From contig JAAFJN010000013.1 of the NCBI GenBank assembly GCA_013298845.1, positions 62,001-126,000 of the forward strand: 64,000 nucleotides of DNA. The letters are read 5' to 3'. Position numbers and translations under genes: made by a program. This DNA comes from Chitinophagales bacterium. Lineage in GTDB: Bacteria; Bacteroidota; Bacteroidia; Chitinophagales; Saprospiraceae. Below the pieces are notes generated by a model. It was not told where the DNA came from. It worked only from the letters and a program-made list of their open reading frames with translations, and ran no database searches. Positions within the stretch are counted from its first letter, which is position 1. Every line of letters begins with the position of its first letter. This document shows, one piece after another, positions 9,071 through 17,661 of the stretch.

Positions 9071-9095
9071 TGCCCACTGATGGATACTACACCCC
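9056..9095 (-). terminator. terminator of the T9SS protein gene at 9150-10085
   Basis: The 8-bp stem GGGGTGTA (9062-9069) / TACACCCC (9088-9095) is followed on the minus strand by TTTTTT (9061-9056). It overlaps the 3' end and stop codon of the convergent glycosyltransferase gene. Confidence 0.55.
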
Positions 9096-9149
9096 AATAT
9101 TTGGTTTCAATTTTTTGAAATATAGCCTCGGGACTGCGGTGCGTTTTTG

Positions 9150-10085
9150 CTATTTTACAAAACGGGTATGAATTACCGAGTTGGCCACCGTAATGCGCAA
9201 TACAAAATTGCCCGAAGGCAACGCCGTAACTGAAATGTTTTGGGTGGTTTGTTCGGCTGCAAAAACGCCGTTTTGCAATGTGCGGCCCCCAAGATCAAGG
9301 ATTTCCCACTGACCATCAGTATCAAAAGATTCCGATACGGTAACGTTCATGGATTCGGAAACCGGGTTCGGGTATATACCAACGTTTTTGGTGCTGCCTA
9401 CGACTGCACTGCGCACCGGGCTGTAGGTGGCTTTTCCGTCGGTATCCACCTGACGCAGGCGATAATAGTTGATGCCTTGTAACGGCGACGCATCTTCAAA
9501 GGAATAATATTGCTCGGTACGGACGGTGCCAGCCCCCGTTTTTTCGCCAATTTTTTCAAAAACGAGTCCGTTATTGCTGCGTTCCACCTCAAAACGGGCA
9601 TTGTTGCTTTCACTGGCGGTACTAAACGTCAATAACACGGCCTGTCCCATCACTTTTGCCGTAAAATCTTTTAATTCAACGGGCAACGCGAGCACATTTT
9701 GTGCATTACCACTGGCTTGAAAAGCGGCTAAGGTTATTTGGCCGTTTCCGGGGCTGTTTTTAACCACGGCAAGGCCGGCACCGCCATTTTGGCTAATACT
9801 TAAGGTTGTGGTTGTGCCGGGATTGTTAAACTCCCAAGTGGTAACGCCGGGATTCCAAGTGATGTTAAAATTGTTTAGAACTAAACTAATTTGTGCACCA
9901 TTGGGAATAGAAATTAAAACCCCGGTTAAATTGATATTTGCGGCGAGTGTAACTGTGATACTGCCATTATTACCAACAGATTCAATACAGGATTCTAATT
10001 GGGTGGCGGTAACAACTGCGTTACATTGTGCGGATAGACGAATTCCAATAAGGATAAAAACTGAAAATAAAATAATTTTTTTCAT
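9150..10085 (-). CDS. secreted protein with T9SS type A sorting domain
   Basis: 311 aa. A signal peptide (MKKIILFSVFILIGIRLSAQ) is followed by a beta-rich, Asn/Thr-rich stretch (residues 20-125) that I do not recognise. Next is the LPVELKDFTA...NARFEVERS module (about 134-225), common just before T9SS tails and also present in the chitinase at 27854. The C-terminal sorting domain begins at VGIYPNPVSESMNV and ends with HTRFVK. The protein should cross the outer membrane by T9SS and be anchored on the surface or released. Its function is unknown. It is a single gene with its own terminator downstream. Confidence 0.85.
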   Translation of the reverse strand: MKKIILFSVFILIGIRLSAQCNAVVTATQLESCIESVGNNGSITVTLAANINLTGVLISIPNGAQISLVLNNFNITWNPGVTTWEFNNPGTTTTLSISQNGGAGLAVVKNSPGNGQITLAAFQASGNAQNVLALPVELKDFTAKVMGQAVLLTFSTASESNNARFEVERSNNGLVFEKIGEKTGAGTVRTEQYYSFEDASPLQGINYYRLRQVDTDGKATYSPVRSAVVGSTKNVGIYPNPVSESMNVTVSESFDTDGQWEILDLGGRTLQNGVFAAEQTTQNISVTALPSGNFVLRITVANSVIHTRFVK

Positions 10086-10302
10086 AAAAGTAAAATAATT
10101 AGTGATTTAATCGCGTGTTGTGTGTACGGAGAGGGATACACCTGTTCAGAAGCGCATTGCTTTATACGAAGAAAAAATAAAACGTAACTGATTAAAATTA
10201 AAAAGAGTAAAGTTCAGATAAAAAATGCTCGTTATCGACGACGAAAACTGTATGTTATACGGCGTAAAAATCGTTTATTATGTAGCAAAGGTAGTGATTT
10301 TT

Positions 10303-10893
10303 TTAAATAATCACCCTAAACGTCAAATTAATCCGCTCCGAAATGGCCCTTTGGGTTTTGGGAATTTGGTGTTGCCAATGGTGTTGGGTAGGTCCGGCCA
10401 TGAGCAAAAAACTACCGTGGCCGAGTACGAGGTGTTGTTTGACCTGCGTCGCGTTGTGGCGAAAGTGAAACATGCGTTCGGCCCCAAAACTCACCGAACC
10501 AATCACCGGGTTTGCGCCCAGTTCCGGTTCGTCGTCGGCGTGCCACGACATGCTGTCCGAGCCGCCCCGGTAATAGTTGAGTAAAACGCTGTTATACACC
10601 GTTCCCGACAAGGGCTCGATGCGCGCTTTGATGTCCAGCAGCACCGGAAGCCAGGGCATTGGCTGCATGGTAATACCCGAATATTTGTACGATTTGCCCG
10701 CGTCGCCGTACCAGGCCGTCAGGCGGGGCTGGGGAATCCATTTACCAAACATCCGAATGTCGTCTTGTCGCCAGGCGATGGTGGTTTTTAGTTCCTCTAA
10801 CAACGCGTTACTTTCGGCGGCGTTAAACAGCGCCGGAAAATACACGACCCGCGCGTCTGGCATGGGTAATTCGATGGATTCCTGAAAAAGCAT
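10303..10893 (-). CDS. alkB: AlkB-like DNA/RNA repair dioxygenase
   Basis: 196 aa from the ATG at 10893. A longer in-frame start at 10980 would overlap the upstream gene. It is an Fe(II)/2-oxoglutarate dioxygenase that removes alkyl groups from bases (1-methyladenine, 3-methylcytosine) by oxidation. The iron ligands H118-x-D120 (SWHADDE) and H175 (WQHQIPK) and the 2OG-binding RINLTFR (187-193) are all present. The layout resembles the short ALKBH2/3-like group. The start lies 1 nt after the stop of the bshB1-like gene, so the two are probably cotranscribed. Confidence 0.92.
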   Translation of the reverse strand: MLFQESIELPMPDARVVYFPALFNAAESNALLEELKTTIAWRQDDIRMFGKWIPQPRLTAWYGDAGKSYKYSGITMQPMPWLPVLLDIKARIEPLSGTVYNSVLLNYYRGGSDSMSWHADDEPELGANPVIGSVSFGAERMFHFRHNATQVKQHLVLGHGSFLLMAGPTQHHWQHQIPKTQRAISERINLTFRVII

Positions 10894-10894
10894 A

Positions 10895-11614
10895 TTATTG
10901 TAGATCGAACAAATTACGCACTCCCGGGGTGCGCACGGCGATGAAACCTTCGGCGTATTCGGTCTGAATGGCGCGACCAAAGACGCGGGCTTTGGCTTCC
11001 ATAAACTGCAAAAAATCTTTACCGGAAATGGGGGTGCTGGGCATTTGGTTATCGGTGCTGAAAAACTGGGTTTTAAACGCCATAATGGCCTCCATTTTTC
11101 GTTCCCAAAAAGGCGTGATATCTACCACAAAATCAGGGGTAAGTTGTTGATCCTGAATGTAATGGTACACGGCCTTTGGTCGCCATTTCGCCTGCGGCTG
11201 CCCGTCGGTGGTCAAGGTTTCAATTTTGGCCAAACCCGCGTAAAAGCAGGCATCCACCACCATTTGGGCCGCCCGCCCGTGATCGGGGTGACGGTCCTGC
11301 GGGGTGTTGCACAACACAATTTCCGGTTGGTATTTGCGCAGGTAATACACCACTTTTAACCATTGTTCGGGGGTGTTCGTAAACAGCCCGTCGGGTACGT
11401 CGGACATTTCGCGAAATGCGGCCCCCGAAATGGCGGCGGCGTTCATGGCCTCTTCGTAGCGGGTATCGGCCGTTCCCCGGGTGCCCAGTTCACCTTTGCT
11501 CAGGTCCAGCAATCCGAAGGTTTTTCCTTCCGCTGCGTGTTTCATTAATGTACCGATGGCGCTTAATTCCACATCGTCGGGGTGGATTCCGATGGCAAGT
11601 ATATCTATTTTCAT
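10895..11614 (-). CDS. bshB1: bacillithiol biosynthesis deacetylase BshB1
   Basis: 239 aa, PIG-L/LmbE-like zinc deacetylase. The zinc site is visible as H11-P-D-D14 and the second motif R-H109-P-D-H112-G. The N-terminal run MKIDILAIGIHPDD and the KGELGTRG segment (about 40-47) are typical of BshB1, which removes acetate from GlcNAc-malate in bacillithiol synthesis. Bacillithiol is the low-molecular-weight thiol of many Bacteroidota. Cotranscription with alkB, 1 nt downstream, suggests a joint response to electrophile or alkylation stress, which is my inference. Confidence 0.92.
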   Translation of the reverse strand: MKIDILAIGIHPDDVELSAIGTLMKHAAEGKTFGLLDLSKGELGTRGTADTRYEEAMNAAAISGAAFREMSDVPDGLFTNTPEQWLKVVYYLRKYQPEIVLCNTPQDRHPDHGRAAQMVVDACFYAGLAKIETLTTDGQPQAKWRPKAVYHYIQDQQLTPDFVVDITPFWERKMEAIMAFKTQFFSTDNQMPSTPISGKDFLQFMEAKARVFGRAIQTEYAEGFIAVRTPGVRNLFDLQ

Positions 11615-11654
11615 AATTAACGCGGCAAAAGTATCATTTTTTAAGCAACACCGA

Positions 11655-11662
11655 TACCTTTG
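11655..11662 (+). promoter_or_regulatory. possible -7 element (TACCTTTG)
   Basis: TACCTTTG matches the TAnnTTTG -7 consensus and lies 43 bp before the ATG at 11705. No good TTTG is visible 19-21 bp upstream. A minus-strand TACTTTTG (11633-11626) lies 12 bp from the bshB1 start. Confidence 0.35.
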
Positions 11663-11704
11663 TCCAAATGTCTTGCTGAACTCCGTTCGGCTTATTCTAT
11701 TTTT

Positions 11705-12601
11705 ATGAACGACGCATTAACACCAGAATTGCAGGAATGGTTGTCTGTCCGGGACGAACACATTAACCAATTACAAGACGAACTCGCGCGGGCGCACGCG
11801 GCCCTGCACGAGGCGCACCGGCAGAAACGCGACGTGAACGCAGTACGGGCCGAACATACGGCTTTTGTCAACGCTGCGCAGCAAAAAACGACCCAAATGG
11901 AACAGGAATTGCACCAATGGCAGCACGATTACGAGCAGTTGCGCATTCAAAAAGGTGGTTTTGGTTTTAAAATGTTGTTAGCATCCGGCATGTTGGCTAC
12001 GCTAGTGGGTTTGTTGGCGGGTTGGTTGGTGTTTCGGCAAAAAGACTCCAACGAGGCCTTATTCCGACAATTTGTAAAAGCGGCGGGGTTCAATCTCGAA
12101 TACAATTTGACCCACGAACAATACGACGATGCGCATAAAATTGTGCAAACCTACCAACAAAACCAAACCTTTGCGCCCGTACGCGCCGAATTGGACTTTA
12201 TTGCGGCGTTGATTGCGGCGGTGCAACTCCACGGCGATTCTACCTTGCGCGACATTGGTTATTCGGTCACCAACGACGATACCATCAGTACCCGCCAACC
12301 CCAACCCACGCGCACGCTCGTGATTACCCACGGTAAGGTACACGTGCGCTCCGAAGCCTTACCCGATGCGCCCGTTTTGGCGGCTTTGGTAAAAAAAGAT
12401 AAAGTAGGGCAGTGGGACCGTACGGCTGATTTGGCCAAAATGCGCACCACCGACGCCAAGGGCCGCAAAGGCATCGCCGAAGATTATTGGTACGAAGTGG
12501 AAACGCCCGACGGGCAAAAAGGCTGGTTGTTCGGCTTTTTTACCAATGCTTCTCTCCAGCGTTTTAAACCAGATTCTTTGGGAGTGAATAGTGAAAAGTG
12601 A
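11705..12601 (+). CDS. coiled-coil membrane protein with C-terminal SH3-like domain
   Basis: 298 aa from the ATG at 11705; a start at 11660 is also open. Residues 5-90 are charged and heptad-like (coiled coil). One membrane span follows (FKMLLASGMLATLVGLLAGWLV, about 88-110), then a helical region (115-195). The end is a bacterial SH3-like domain (about 200-285: VHVRSEALPDAPVLAALVKKDKV ... YWYEVETPDGQKGWLFG). Bacterial SH3 domains of this kind usually bind cell-wall peptides, so the C-terminus is probably periplasmic. Function is unknown. The last residues, GVNSEK and the stop, are encoded by the 7-bp repeat array that follows. Confidence 0.7.
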   Translation: MNDALTPELQEWLSVRDEHINQLQDELARAHAALHEAHRQKRDVNAVRAEHTAFVNAAQQKTTQMEQELHQWQHDYEQLRIQKGGFGFKMLLASGMLATLVGLLAGWLVFRQKDSNEALFRQFVKAAGFNLEYNLTHEQYDDAHKIVQTYQQNQTFAPVRAELDFIAALIAAVQLHGDSTLRDIGYSVTNDDTISTRQPQPTRTLVITHGKVHVRSEALPDAPVLAALVKKDKVGQWDRTADLAKMRTTDAKGRKGIAEDYWYEVETPDGQKGWLFGFFTNASLQRFKPDSLGVNSEK

Positions 12602-12654
12602 AGAGTGAAAAGTGAAGAGTGAAAAGTGAAGAGTGGATAGTGAAGAGTGAATAG
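12582..12654 (+). repeat. left arm of inverted 7-bp repeat array
   Basis: Tandem near-identical heptamers AGTGAAG/AGTGAAA/AGTGAAT, about ten copies. The array starts inside the 3' end of the SH3-protein gene and supplies its last codons (V-N-S-E-K-stop). The reverse complement of the same unit makes up the right arm at 12757-12868. The AT-rich spacer 12655-12756 between the arms has no gene. Confidence 0.9.
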
Positions 12655-12756
12655 TTTTTTTATTAAAAATTTAAAAGTGAGTAAGTTGTGATTGGAAAAG
12701 TTTAGTGCTTTTTGGATGGGGACATAGTGAAAATAACCCGCGGTGGGCCAAATTTC

Positions 12757-12868
12757 ACTCACTCTTCACTCTTCACTCTTCACTTTTCACTTTTCACTCT
12801 TCACTCTTCACTCTTCACTTTTCACTTTTCACTCTTCACTTTTCACTCTTCACTTTTCACTCTTCACT
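12757..12868 (-). repeat. right arm of inverted 7-bp repeat array
   Basis: About fifteen tandem copies of CTTCACT/TTTCACT, the reverse complement of the left arm. The array runs into the 3' end of folP and encodes its last residues V-K-S-E-K and stop codon. Transcripts crossing both arms could form a long hairpin. Confidence 0.9.
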
Positions 12869-13686
12869 AACTCAAACAGCGTGATAACGTCGCGGGCGGC
12901 GGCGACGTCGTGGACGCGGAGGATTTGCGCCCCTTTTTGCAGCGCGAACAAATGTAAGGCGCTGGTGGCGGGTAAGGTTTCTTCCGGGGTGCAGTTTAAT
13001 AGTTTGTAAATCATGGATTTGCGCGATACCCCGGCCAATAAGGGCAATTGAAGCACTTGTTGTAATTGGTCCATTGTTTTGAGCAGGGTGTAATTGTGGG
13101 CAATGGTTTTGCCAAAGCCAAATCCGGGATCAATAACGATGTCTTTGATGCCTTTTTGGCGCAAAATATGCACTTTCGCGATTAAAAAATCGAGCACTTC
13201 GGTGGTAATATCCGTGTATTCGGGGGCCGATTGCATGGTTTGCGGCGTGCCTTTGATGTGCATCAACACGTAAGGGACGCCCAATTCGGCCACCGTATCG
13301 AGTAGTTTGGGGTCCATATCACCCGCTGAAATATCGTTCACCATAGCGGCTCCGGCCTGTACTGCGGCCTTGGCCACGCCCGCTCGCCAGGTATCTACCG
13401 AGATAATTTGCGTCGGATACGCCCGCTTGATGGCCTCAATCACGGGTACAACCCGCTCAATTTCGGTTGCTTCGTCCACAATCGCCGAGCCGGGCCGCGA
13501 CGAGGCTCCACCGACGTCAATTATCGTTGCGCCTTCCCGAATCATTTGTTCGGCGCGGAGAAAGGCCGCTTCGGTGTCCGTGTACCGCCCGCCGTCGTAA
13601 AAAGAATCGGGGGTAGTGTTGAGGATACCCATCACGACCGGTTGACTCAAATCGAGCAATTGGCCCTTGCATTGGAGGGTCATCAT
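12850..13686 (-). CDS. folP: dihydropteroate synthase
   Basis: 278 aa from the ATG at 13686, which begins 2 nt after the stop of the upstream lipoprotein gene; a start at 13707 would overlap that gene. It joins 6-hydroxymethyl-dihydropterin diphosphate with p-aminobenzoate in folate synthesis (cytoplasm). Family motifs are complete: GILNTTPDSFYDGG, GASSRPGS, ISVDTWR, VNDIS, DPGFGFGKT, GVSRKSMI, and LRVHDV near the end. The C-terminal VKSEK is encoded by the repeat array. It is probably cotranscribed with the lipoprotein gene. Confidence 0.95.
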   Translation of the reverse strand: MMTLQCKGQLLDLSQPVVMGILNTTPDSFYDGGRYTDTEAAFLRAEQMIREGATIIDVGGASSRPGSAIVDEATEIERVVPVIEAIKRAYPTQIISVDTWRAGVAKAAVQAGAAMVNDISAGDMDPKLLDTVAELGVPYVLMHIKGTPQTMQSAPEYTDITTEVLDFLIAKVHILRQKGIKDIVIDPGFGFGKTIAHNYTLLKTMDQLQQVLQLPLLAGVSRKSMIYKLLNCTPEETLPATSALHLFALQKGAQILRVHDVAAARDVITLFELVKSEK

Positions 13687-13688
13687 AC

Positions 13689-14606
13689 CTATTTTTTGAT
13701 GCTGCATTTCAGGCCACGGATGCCCATATCCACAATACGTTCGTTGGGCGTATTTCCGGTGCCGTAAAAATCCAATTCGTTGTTGTCGTTTTCATCCACC
13801 CATTCGAGGCTTTTGTTCGTTGAAAAACTCAATACCAACACAATATCTTCCAGTTCTTCGCCGGTAATGACCAATGGTTCCACCAATTGACCCGTCACAA
13901 CGCAGGACCCGGCGGGAATGGGGCTGGATTGAAACAACGGATTGACGACGGTGGTAGCACCGTTGGGGGCCTGACCAAAAAATACTTTGTTAAACGGAGC
14001 ATATTGCGGGGGTAAATCCGATTCAAATACCCAAAAGCCCTGCAAACGGTTGCCATTTACCGTTAACATTTTGGAACGCGGCTGGATGTTTTTGATATAG
14101 GTATTGTACCCCAAAAAAGAGTTGACCACGCCCGTTTGCTGGCTCAAAGCGCCGATGGAAGGCAGGTCGGAAATATTAAATTTGATGTCGTAGGATTGGT
14201 ACGCGACGCTGGCGCGAATCCATTTATAAGTGCCGGGCGGCAGGTCCGATAGTTTAACTTTTGCAAACTGATCGCCGCTTTTGCTCAACTCAAGTTGTTC
14301 AAAATCAATGGCTTTATTGCCTCCGGCGTTGGTTTCGGGCGATTGATAAATCACTTTTCCGGTACCAAAAGGGGTGTTGGATTCGGGTAAAAGTTCGAGG
14401 TAATGAATCCCCATTTCCCGGAATACGGGCGTTTGGGCGGCGTGGTTGGCCGGAATCACCGAAGGTTGCCCAAAATTATCCAAACGTTCCTGGGCGGGAT
14501 CCAGTTTTAATTCAAAAACAAGTTCGTGTTCGTTTACGGGAAGGTCCTTATCCGAGCATGAAAGCGCAAATAGTGTTAAGGTAGATAAAAAAAATAATCT
14601 TTTCAT
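13689..14606 (-). CDS. lipoprotein of unknown function
   Basis: 305 aa. An N-terminal lipobox signal (MKRLFFLSTLTLFALSC, Cys17) predicts a lipid-anchored envelope protein. The rest is beta-rich with no motif I recognise: a domain around HELVFELKLDPAQERLDNFG, a segment LSDLPPGTYKWIRASVAYQSYDIKF (about 118-142), and a C-terminal part with DENDNNELDFYGTGN. It is the first gene of a probable two-gene unit with folP, which may only reflect position. A minus-strand TACTTTTG (14697-14690) lies about 85 bp upstream. Confidence 0.75.
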   Translation of the reverse strand: MKRLFFLSTLTLFALSCSDKDLPVNEHELVFELKLDPAQERLDNFGQPSVIPANHAAQTPVFREMGIHYLELLPESNTPFGTGKVIYQSPETNAGGNKAIDFEQLELSKSGDQFAKVKLSDLPPGTYKWIRASVAYQSYDIKFNISDLPSIGALSQQTGVVNSFLGYNTYIKNIQPRSKMLTVNGNRLQGFWVFESDLPPQYAPFNKVFFGQAPNGATTVVNPLFQSSPIPAGSCVVTGQLVEPLVITGEELEDIVLVLSFSTNKSLEWVDENDNNELDFYGTGNTPNERIVDMGIRGLKCSIKK

Positions 14607-14689
14607 GAATTAAGAACTAAGTAATCAGAAATTTGCGGCGACAAAACACCAGATGTACACGCGCCGTACATTGGCGTAAATTTTGGTTG

Positions 14690-14723
14690 CAAAAGTATGA
14701 TAAAAATGAAGGGTTGGAACAAG
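14690..14723 (-). promoter_or_regulatory. possible Bacteroidota-type promoter of the lipoprotein-folP unit
   Basis: On the minus strand, a CTTG (14723-14720) and TACTTTTG (14697-14690) are 22 bp apart, near the TTTG/TAnnTTTG pattern. The element overlaps the start of the divergent gene at 14697. Confidence 0.3.
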
Positions 14724-15278
14724 TGCCTCTTATTAATTATTCCGTTTATTGGGGTTTTTGCCACAAAGTTGCACACAAATTGGCCCAAAGCGGGTGTTTC
14801 AGTTTATTTTAAAGGCGAAAAACGCGCGTTTAACGCTACCGTTCGCGCCACAAAAAACGGTTTTTCGCAGCGGGGTGGGTTATCGCGCAATTACCTGGAC
14901 ACCATCGCCAGTTGTTTGTACACTTCGTCGGGTTTTGTCGAAATTCTTCGGCAAGACCACCCGTTTGAACCAACCCTGGGCATTGCCTTAGGATTTGAAT
15001 TTGACGAAAACACGCCGGAATACCCGTATTTTCCGGCAAAAAGTACCATCCAATTGCGCAATTATACTTGGGGTGGGGTGGAGTTTAGTGCCAATGACAG
15101 CCTGAATTATACCGGACTAACCAACGCTGTGAGCGACGACGTTTTTTTCGAAATTCAGTCCTTCCGAAACGATACCATCGAAGGACGGTTCTCCGGTTTG
15201 TTGTTATCGGGTTCGGGTGATATGGCGCAATTGGACAGCGGCTATTTTAAAGTGCGGCTCTACCGAAAGAATCGGTGA
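14697..15278 (+). CDS. hypothetical exported protein
   Basis: 193 aa; the start could also be the ATG at 14706. A hydrophobic N-terminal segment (CLLLIIPFIGVFA) looks like a signal peptide or anchor. The mature part is beta-rich with no recognised motif: VSVYFKGEKRAFNATVRA, STIQLRNYTWGGVEF, FRNDTIEGRFSGLLLSGSG. The last pattern resembles small Bacteroidota proteins with a DUF6252-like fold, but I cannot assign it. It is divergent from the lipoprotein gene and convergent with the ABC-F gene. Confidence 0.6.
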   Translation: MIKMKGWNKCLLLIIPFIGVFATKLHTNWPKAGVSVYFKGEKRAFNATVRATKNGFSQRGGLSRNYLDTIASCLYTSSGFVEILRQDHPFEPTLGIALGFEFDENTPEYPYFPAKSTIQLRNYTWGGVEFSANDSLNYTGLTNAVSDDVFFEIQSFRNDTIEGRFSGLLLSGSGDMAQLDSGYFKVRLYRKNR

Positions 15279-15399
15279 CAGTAGTCGGAACACGTCGCTT
15301 TTGAGCGCATTTTTTTGATTTAAGAATTAAGATGTACGATTTTTGATTTTTGAATTTGAAAAACACTCATCTCTCCTAACTCATCACTCAAAAAGTCTA

Positions 15400-17325
15400 T
15401 CAATCCAACTTTGCCAAAGCCATTTCCCATTCCGACATCACCTGTTCCAATTCGTTTTTGTGCTGGTTGTACTTTTGTAATACCTGATTAGCGTCGGGTT
15501 TGCCGTAAAAATCGACATCGGCCATGGTGACCTCGATTTTTTTGATGATGCCTTCCAGTTCTTCGATGCGTTTTTCACTTTTTTGAACGGTCCGCTGGAG
15601 GTTTTTGCGTTCTTCCGCCGAAAGCGCCACCCCGGCTTTGCCACTGTCGTCGCCACCCGCGCTGTTACCACCCGTGTTTTTCAGGTTGGTGCGCATTTCG
15701 ACGTCGCGCATATTGTCCAATTTCCGTTTTTCGAGGAAATAGTTGATGTCGCCGAGGTATTCGATCAGTTTATGGTCGCGGAATTCGATGGTGCGGGTAG
15801 TGAGTTCGCTCAAAAATTCGCGGTCGTGGCTCACCACCAACAAAGTGCCTTCAAAGTCCAAAATGGCTTGTTTCAGCACTTCTTTCGATAAAATATCCAA
15901 GTGGTTGGTCGGTTCGTCCAATACCAGGAAATTGATGGGGCGCAGCAACATACAGGCGAGTGCCAATCGGGCGCGTTCGCCCCCGGAAAGGGCCGCTACT
16001 TTTTTATCCACGTCTTGCCCGCTGAACAAAAATCCGCCGAGAATAGCGCGCAATTTGGTGCGCATTTCGGGTGGGGCCTGCTGTTCCATCGTTTCCAAAA
16101 CCGTGATTTTGGGATTTAGGGTTTCGGCTTGGTTTTGGGCGTAATACCCCAATTGTACGTTGTAACCCAAGTTAGCGTTGCCGCTGGTGGCGGGTTCCTG
16201 GCCAATCATAATTTTGGCCAATGTCGTTTTACCCTGGCCATTTTGCCCCACAAATGCCACGCGTTCGCCGCGCAGAATTTTGATGTCGGCACTTTCAATT
16301 ACTTTCAGGTTACCGTATTTTTTAGTCACGCGTTCGGCGGTTGCGACTACTTCACCGGCGCGGGGCGGATCGGGAAAACGGAGGTTTATCACCGAAGTAT
16401 CTTCGTCTTCGATGGCGATACGTTCAATTTTATCCAACTGCTTTTGCATGGACTGCGCCATTTTGGTTTTGGTGGCTTTGGCCATAAACCGGTTAATGGT
16501 GCGTTCGCGGTCGGCAATCACCCGTTGTTGGTTTTCGTAGGCCGCCGCCATTTGTTCTTTGCGTTCGGCGCTGAGTTCCAGGTATTTGGAATACGACGTT
16601 TTGTAATCGCTGAGGCGGCCCAAAATCACTTCCACGGTGCGGTTGGTTACGTTATCGAGGAAACGTTTATCGTGGCTAATCACCACGGCCATGCCCTGGT
16701 ACGAAGCCAGCCAGTCTTCGAGCCACAGGATACTTTCGATGTCCAGGTGGTTGGTCGGTTCGTCGAGGAGGAGCAAATCCGGGTTACGGAGCAGCATTTT
16801 GGCCAATTCGATGCGCATTTGCCAGCCGCCGGAGAATTCATCGGTGAGGCGGTCCATATCGGTGGGGGCAAAACCCAAGCCACCCAAAATACGGTGCGCG
16901 TCAATTTCCATGGTATCACCGCCGAGGCGTGCGAGGCGTTCGGTGGTTTCCGAGAGTTCCACGAGCACGTCGTGGTAACTGTCACTTTCGTAGTCGTCGC
17001 GGCGTTCGAGTTCCTGCTGGATTTCGTGCAGGCGTTTGTCCAATTCCAGTAACTCGCTAAACGCCATGAGGGTTTCGTCGAGTACGGTTTTACCCTTAGG
17101 CAGGAGCATATCCTGGTGGAGGTAACCGATGGTGAAATTGGAAGGAGTGACCACATTTCCCTCGTGGGGCATCATTTCGTGCGCAATGATTTTGAGTAAT
17201 GTGGATTTACCGGCGCCGTTGCGGCCCACCAAACCCACGCGTTCGCCGGGTTTGATGACAAGGCTGACACGGTCGAGCAAAACGCGCTCGCCGTATTGGA
17301 CGTATATATTGGAAAGTGAAAGCAT
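15400..17325 (-). CDS. ABC-F family ATP-binding protein
   Basis: 641 aa from the ATG at 17325 (MLSLSNIYVQYG). Two ABC ATPase domains lack membrane spans. Domain 1 has Walker A GRNGAGKST, signature FSGGWQMR and LLLLDEPTNHLD. Domain 2 has GQNGQGKTT, LSGGERAR and LVLDEPTNHLD. The linker between them (about 240-310) is charged, as in ribosome-acting ABC-F proteins, and a coiled-coil tail follows (about 555-641: ERKNLQRTVQKSEKRIEELE). The layout is that of the Uup/EttA/YdiF group, which bind the ribosomal E site and modulate translation. The exact subfamily is not settled. A TACCTTTG -7 element lies on the minus strand about 20 bp upstream of the start. Confidence 0.92.
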   Translation of the reverse strand: MLSLSNIYVQYGERVLLDRVSLVIKPGERVGLVGRNGAGKSTLLKIIAHEMMPHEGNVVTPSNFTIGYLHQDMLLPKGKTVLDETLMAFSELLELDKRLHEIQQELERRDDYESDSYHDVLVELSETTERLARLGGDTMEIDAHRILGGLGFAPTDMDRLTDEFSGGWQMRIELAKMLLRNPDLLLLDEPTNHLDIESILWLEDWLASYQGMAVVISHDKRFLDNVTNRTVEVILGRLSDYKTSYSKYLELSAERKEQMAAAYENQQRVIADRERTINRFMAKATKTKMAQSMQKQLDKIERIAIEDEDTSVINLRFPDPPRAGEVVATAERVTKKYGNLKVIESADIKILRGERVAFVGQNGQGKTTLAKIMIGQEPATSGNANLGYNVQLGYYAQNQAETLNPKITVLETMEQQAPPEMRTKLRAILGGFLFSGQDVDKKVAALSGGERARLALACMLLRPINFLVLDEPTNHLDILSKEVLKQAILDFEGTLLVVSHDREFLSELTTRTIEFRDHKLIEYLGDINYFLEKRKLDNMRDVEMRTNLKNTGGNSAGGDDSGKAGVALSAEERKNLQRTVQKSEKRIEELEGIIKKIEVTMADVDFYGKPDANQVLQKYNQHKNELEQVMSEWEMALAKLD

Positions 17326-17389
17326 AAATTTCGGGGCGCAAAGGTACATCTTTCCCCGATGTATTTATGCACCTTAACAACAGTTTACA

Positions 17390-17554
17390 CTATTGCGTAG
17401 AAACCGGGTAGGCCGTTGGGGCCGGTTCGGGGGCCGGAACGGGTTCGGTTTGGCGGTTTTTTTGCAAAATCCACAATAAAACGGCAATGGCAGCGGCCAA
17501 TAAAAAAATACGACCCGCCGGAAATGCATTGCGGGTGCGGCGTTGAAACATCAT
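17390..17554 (-). CDS. small single-span membrane protein (54 aa)
   Basis: A short frame opening with ATG ATG at 17554 and ending at TAG 17392-17390. It starts with basic residues (MMFQRRTRNAF), has one membrane span (about 15-31, IFLLAAAIAVLLWIL), and ends with a Pro/Glu/Ala-rich tail (TEPVPAPEPAPTAYP). Basic residues before the span predict the N-terminus inside. It lies just upstream of the ABC-F gene on the same strand, 64 bp from its start. No family is recognised. Codon use resembles neighbouring genes. Confidence 0.5.
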   Translation of the reverse strand: MMFQRRTRNAFPAGRIFLLAAAIAVLLWILQKNRQTEPVPAPEPAPTAYPVSTQ

Positions 17555-17661
17555 AATGGAATAAACGGTGGTGTATGCCGGGGCAAATTAACGTAAAATT
17601 ATTGGGTGTAAACTTATTTCCCGGTTTATATGTTCCCTTTTTGACTAAGCCAATCTTATTT

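Noticed and set aside
12582-12868. CRISPR array
   Set aside because: Units are 7 bp, without unique spacers and without cas genes nearby. The same holds for 35262-35613 and for the palindromes at 38.2-38.95 kb.
16129-17052. 307-codon plus-strand frame opposite the ABC-F gene
   Set aside because: Antisense to two intact ABC domains; His/Phe-rich random composition.
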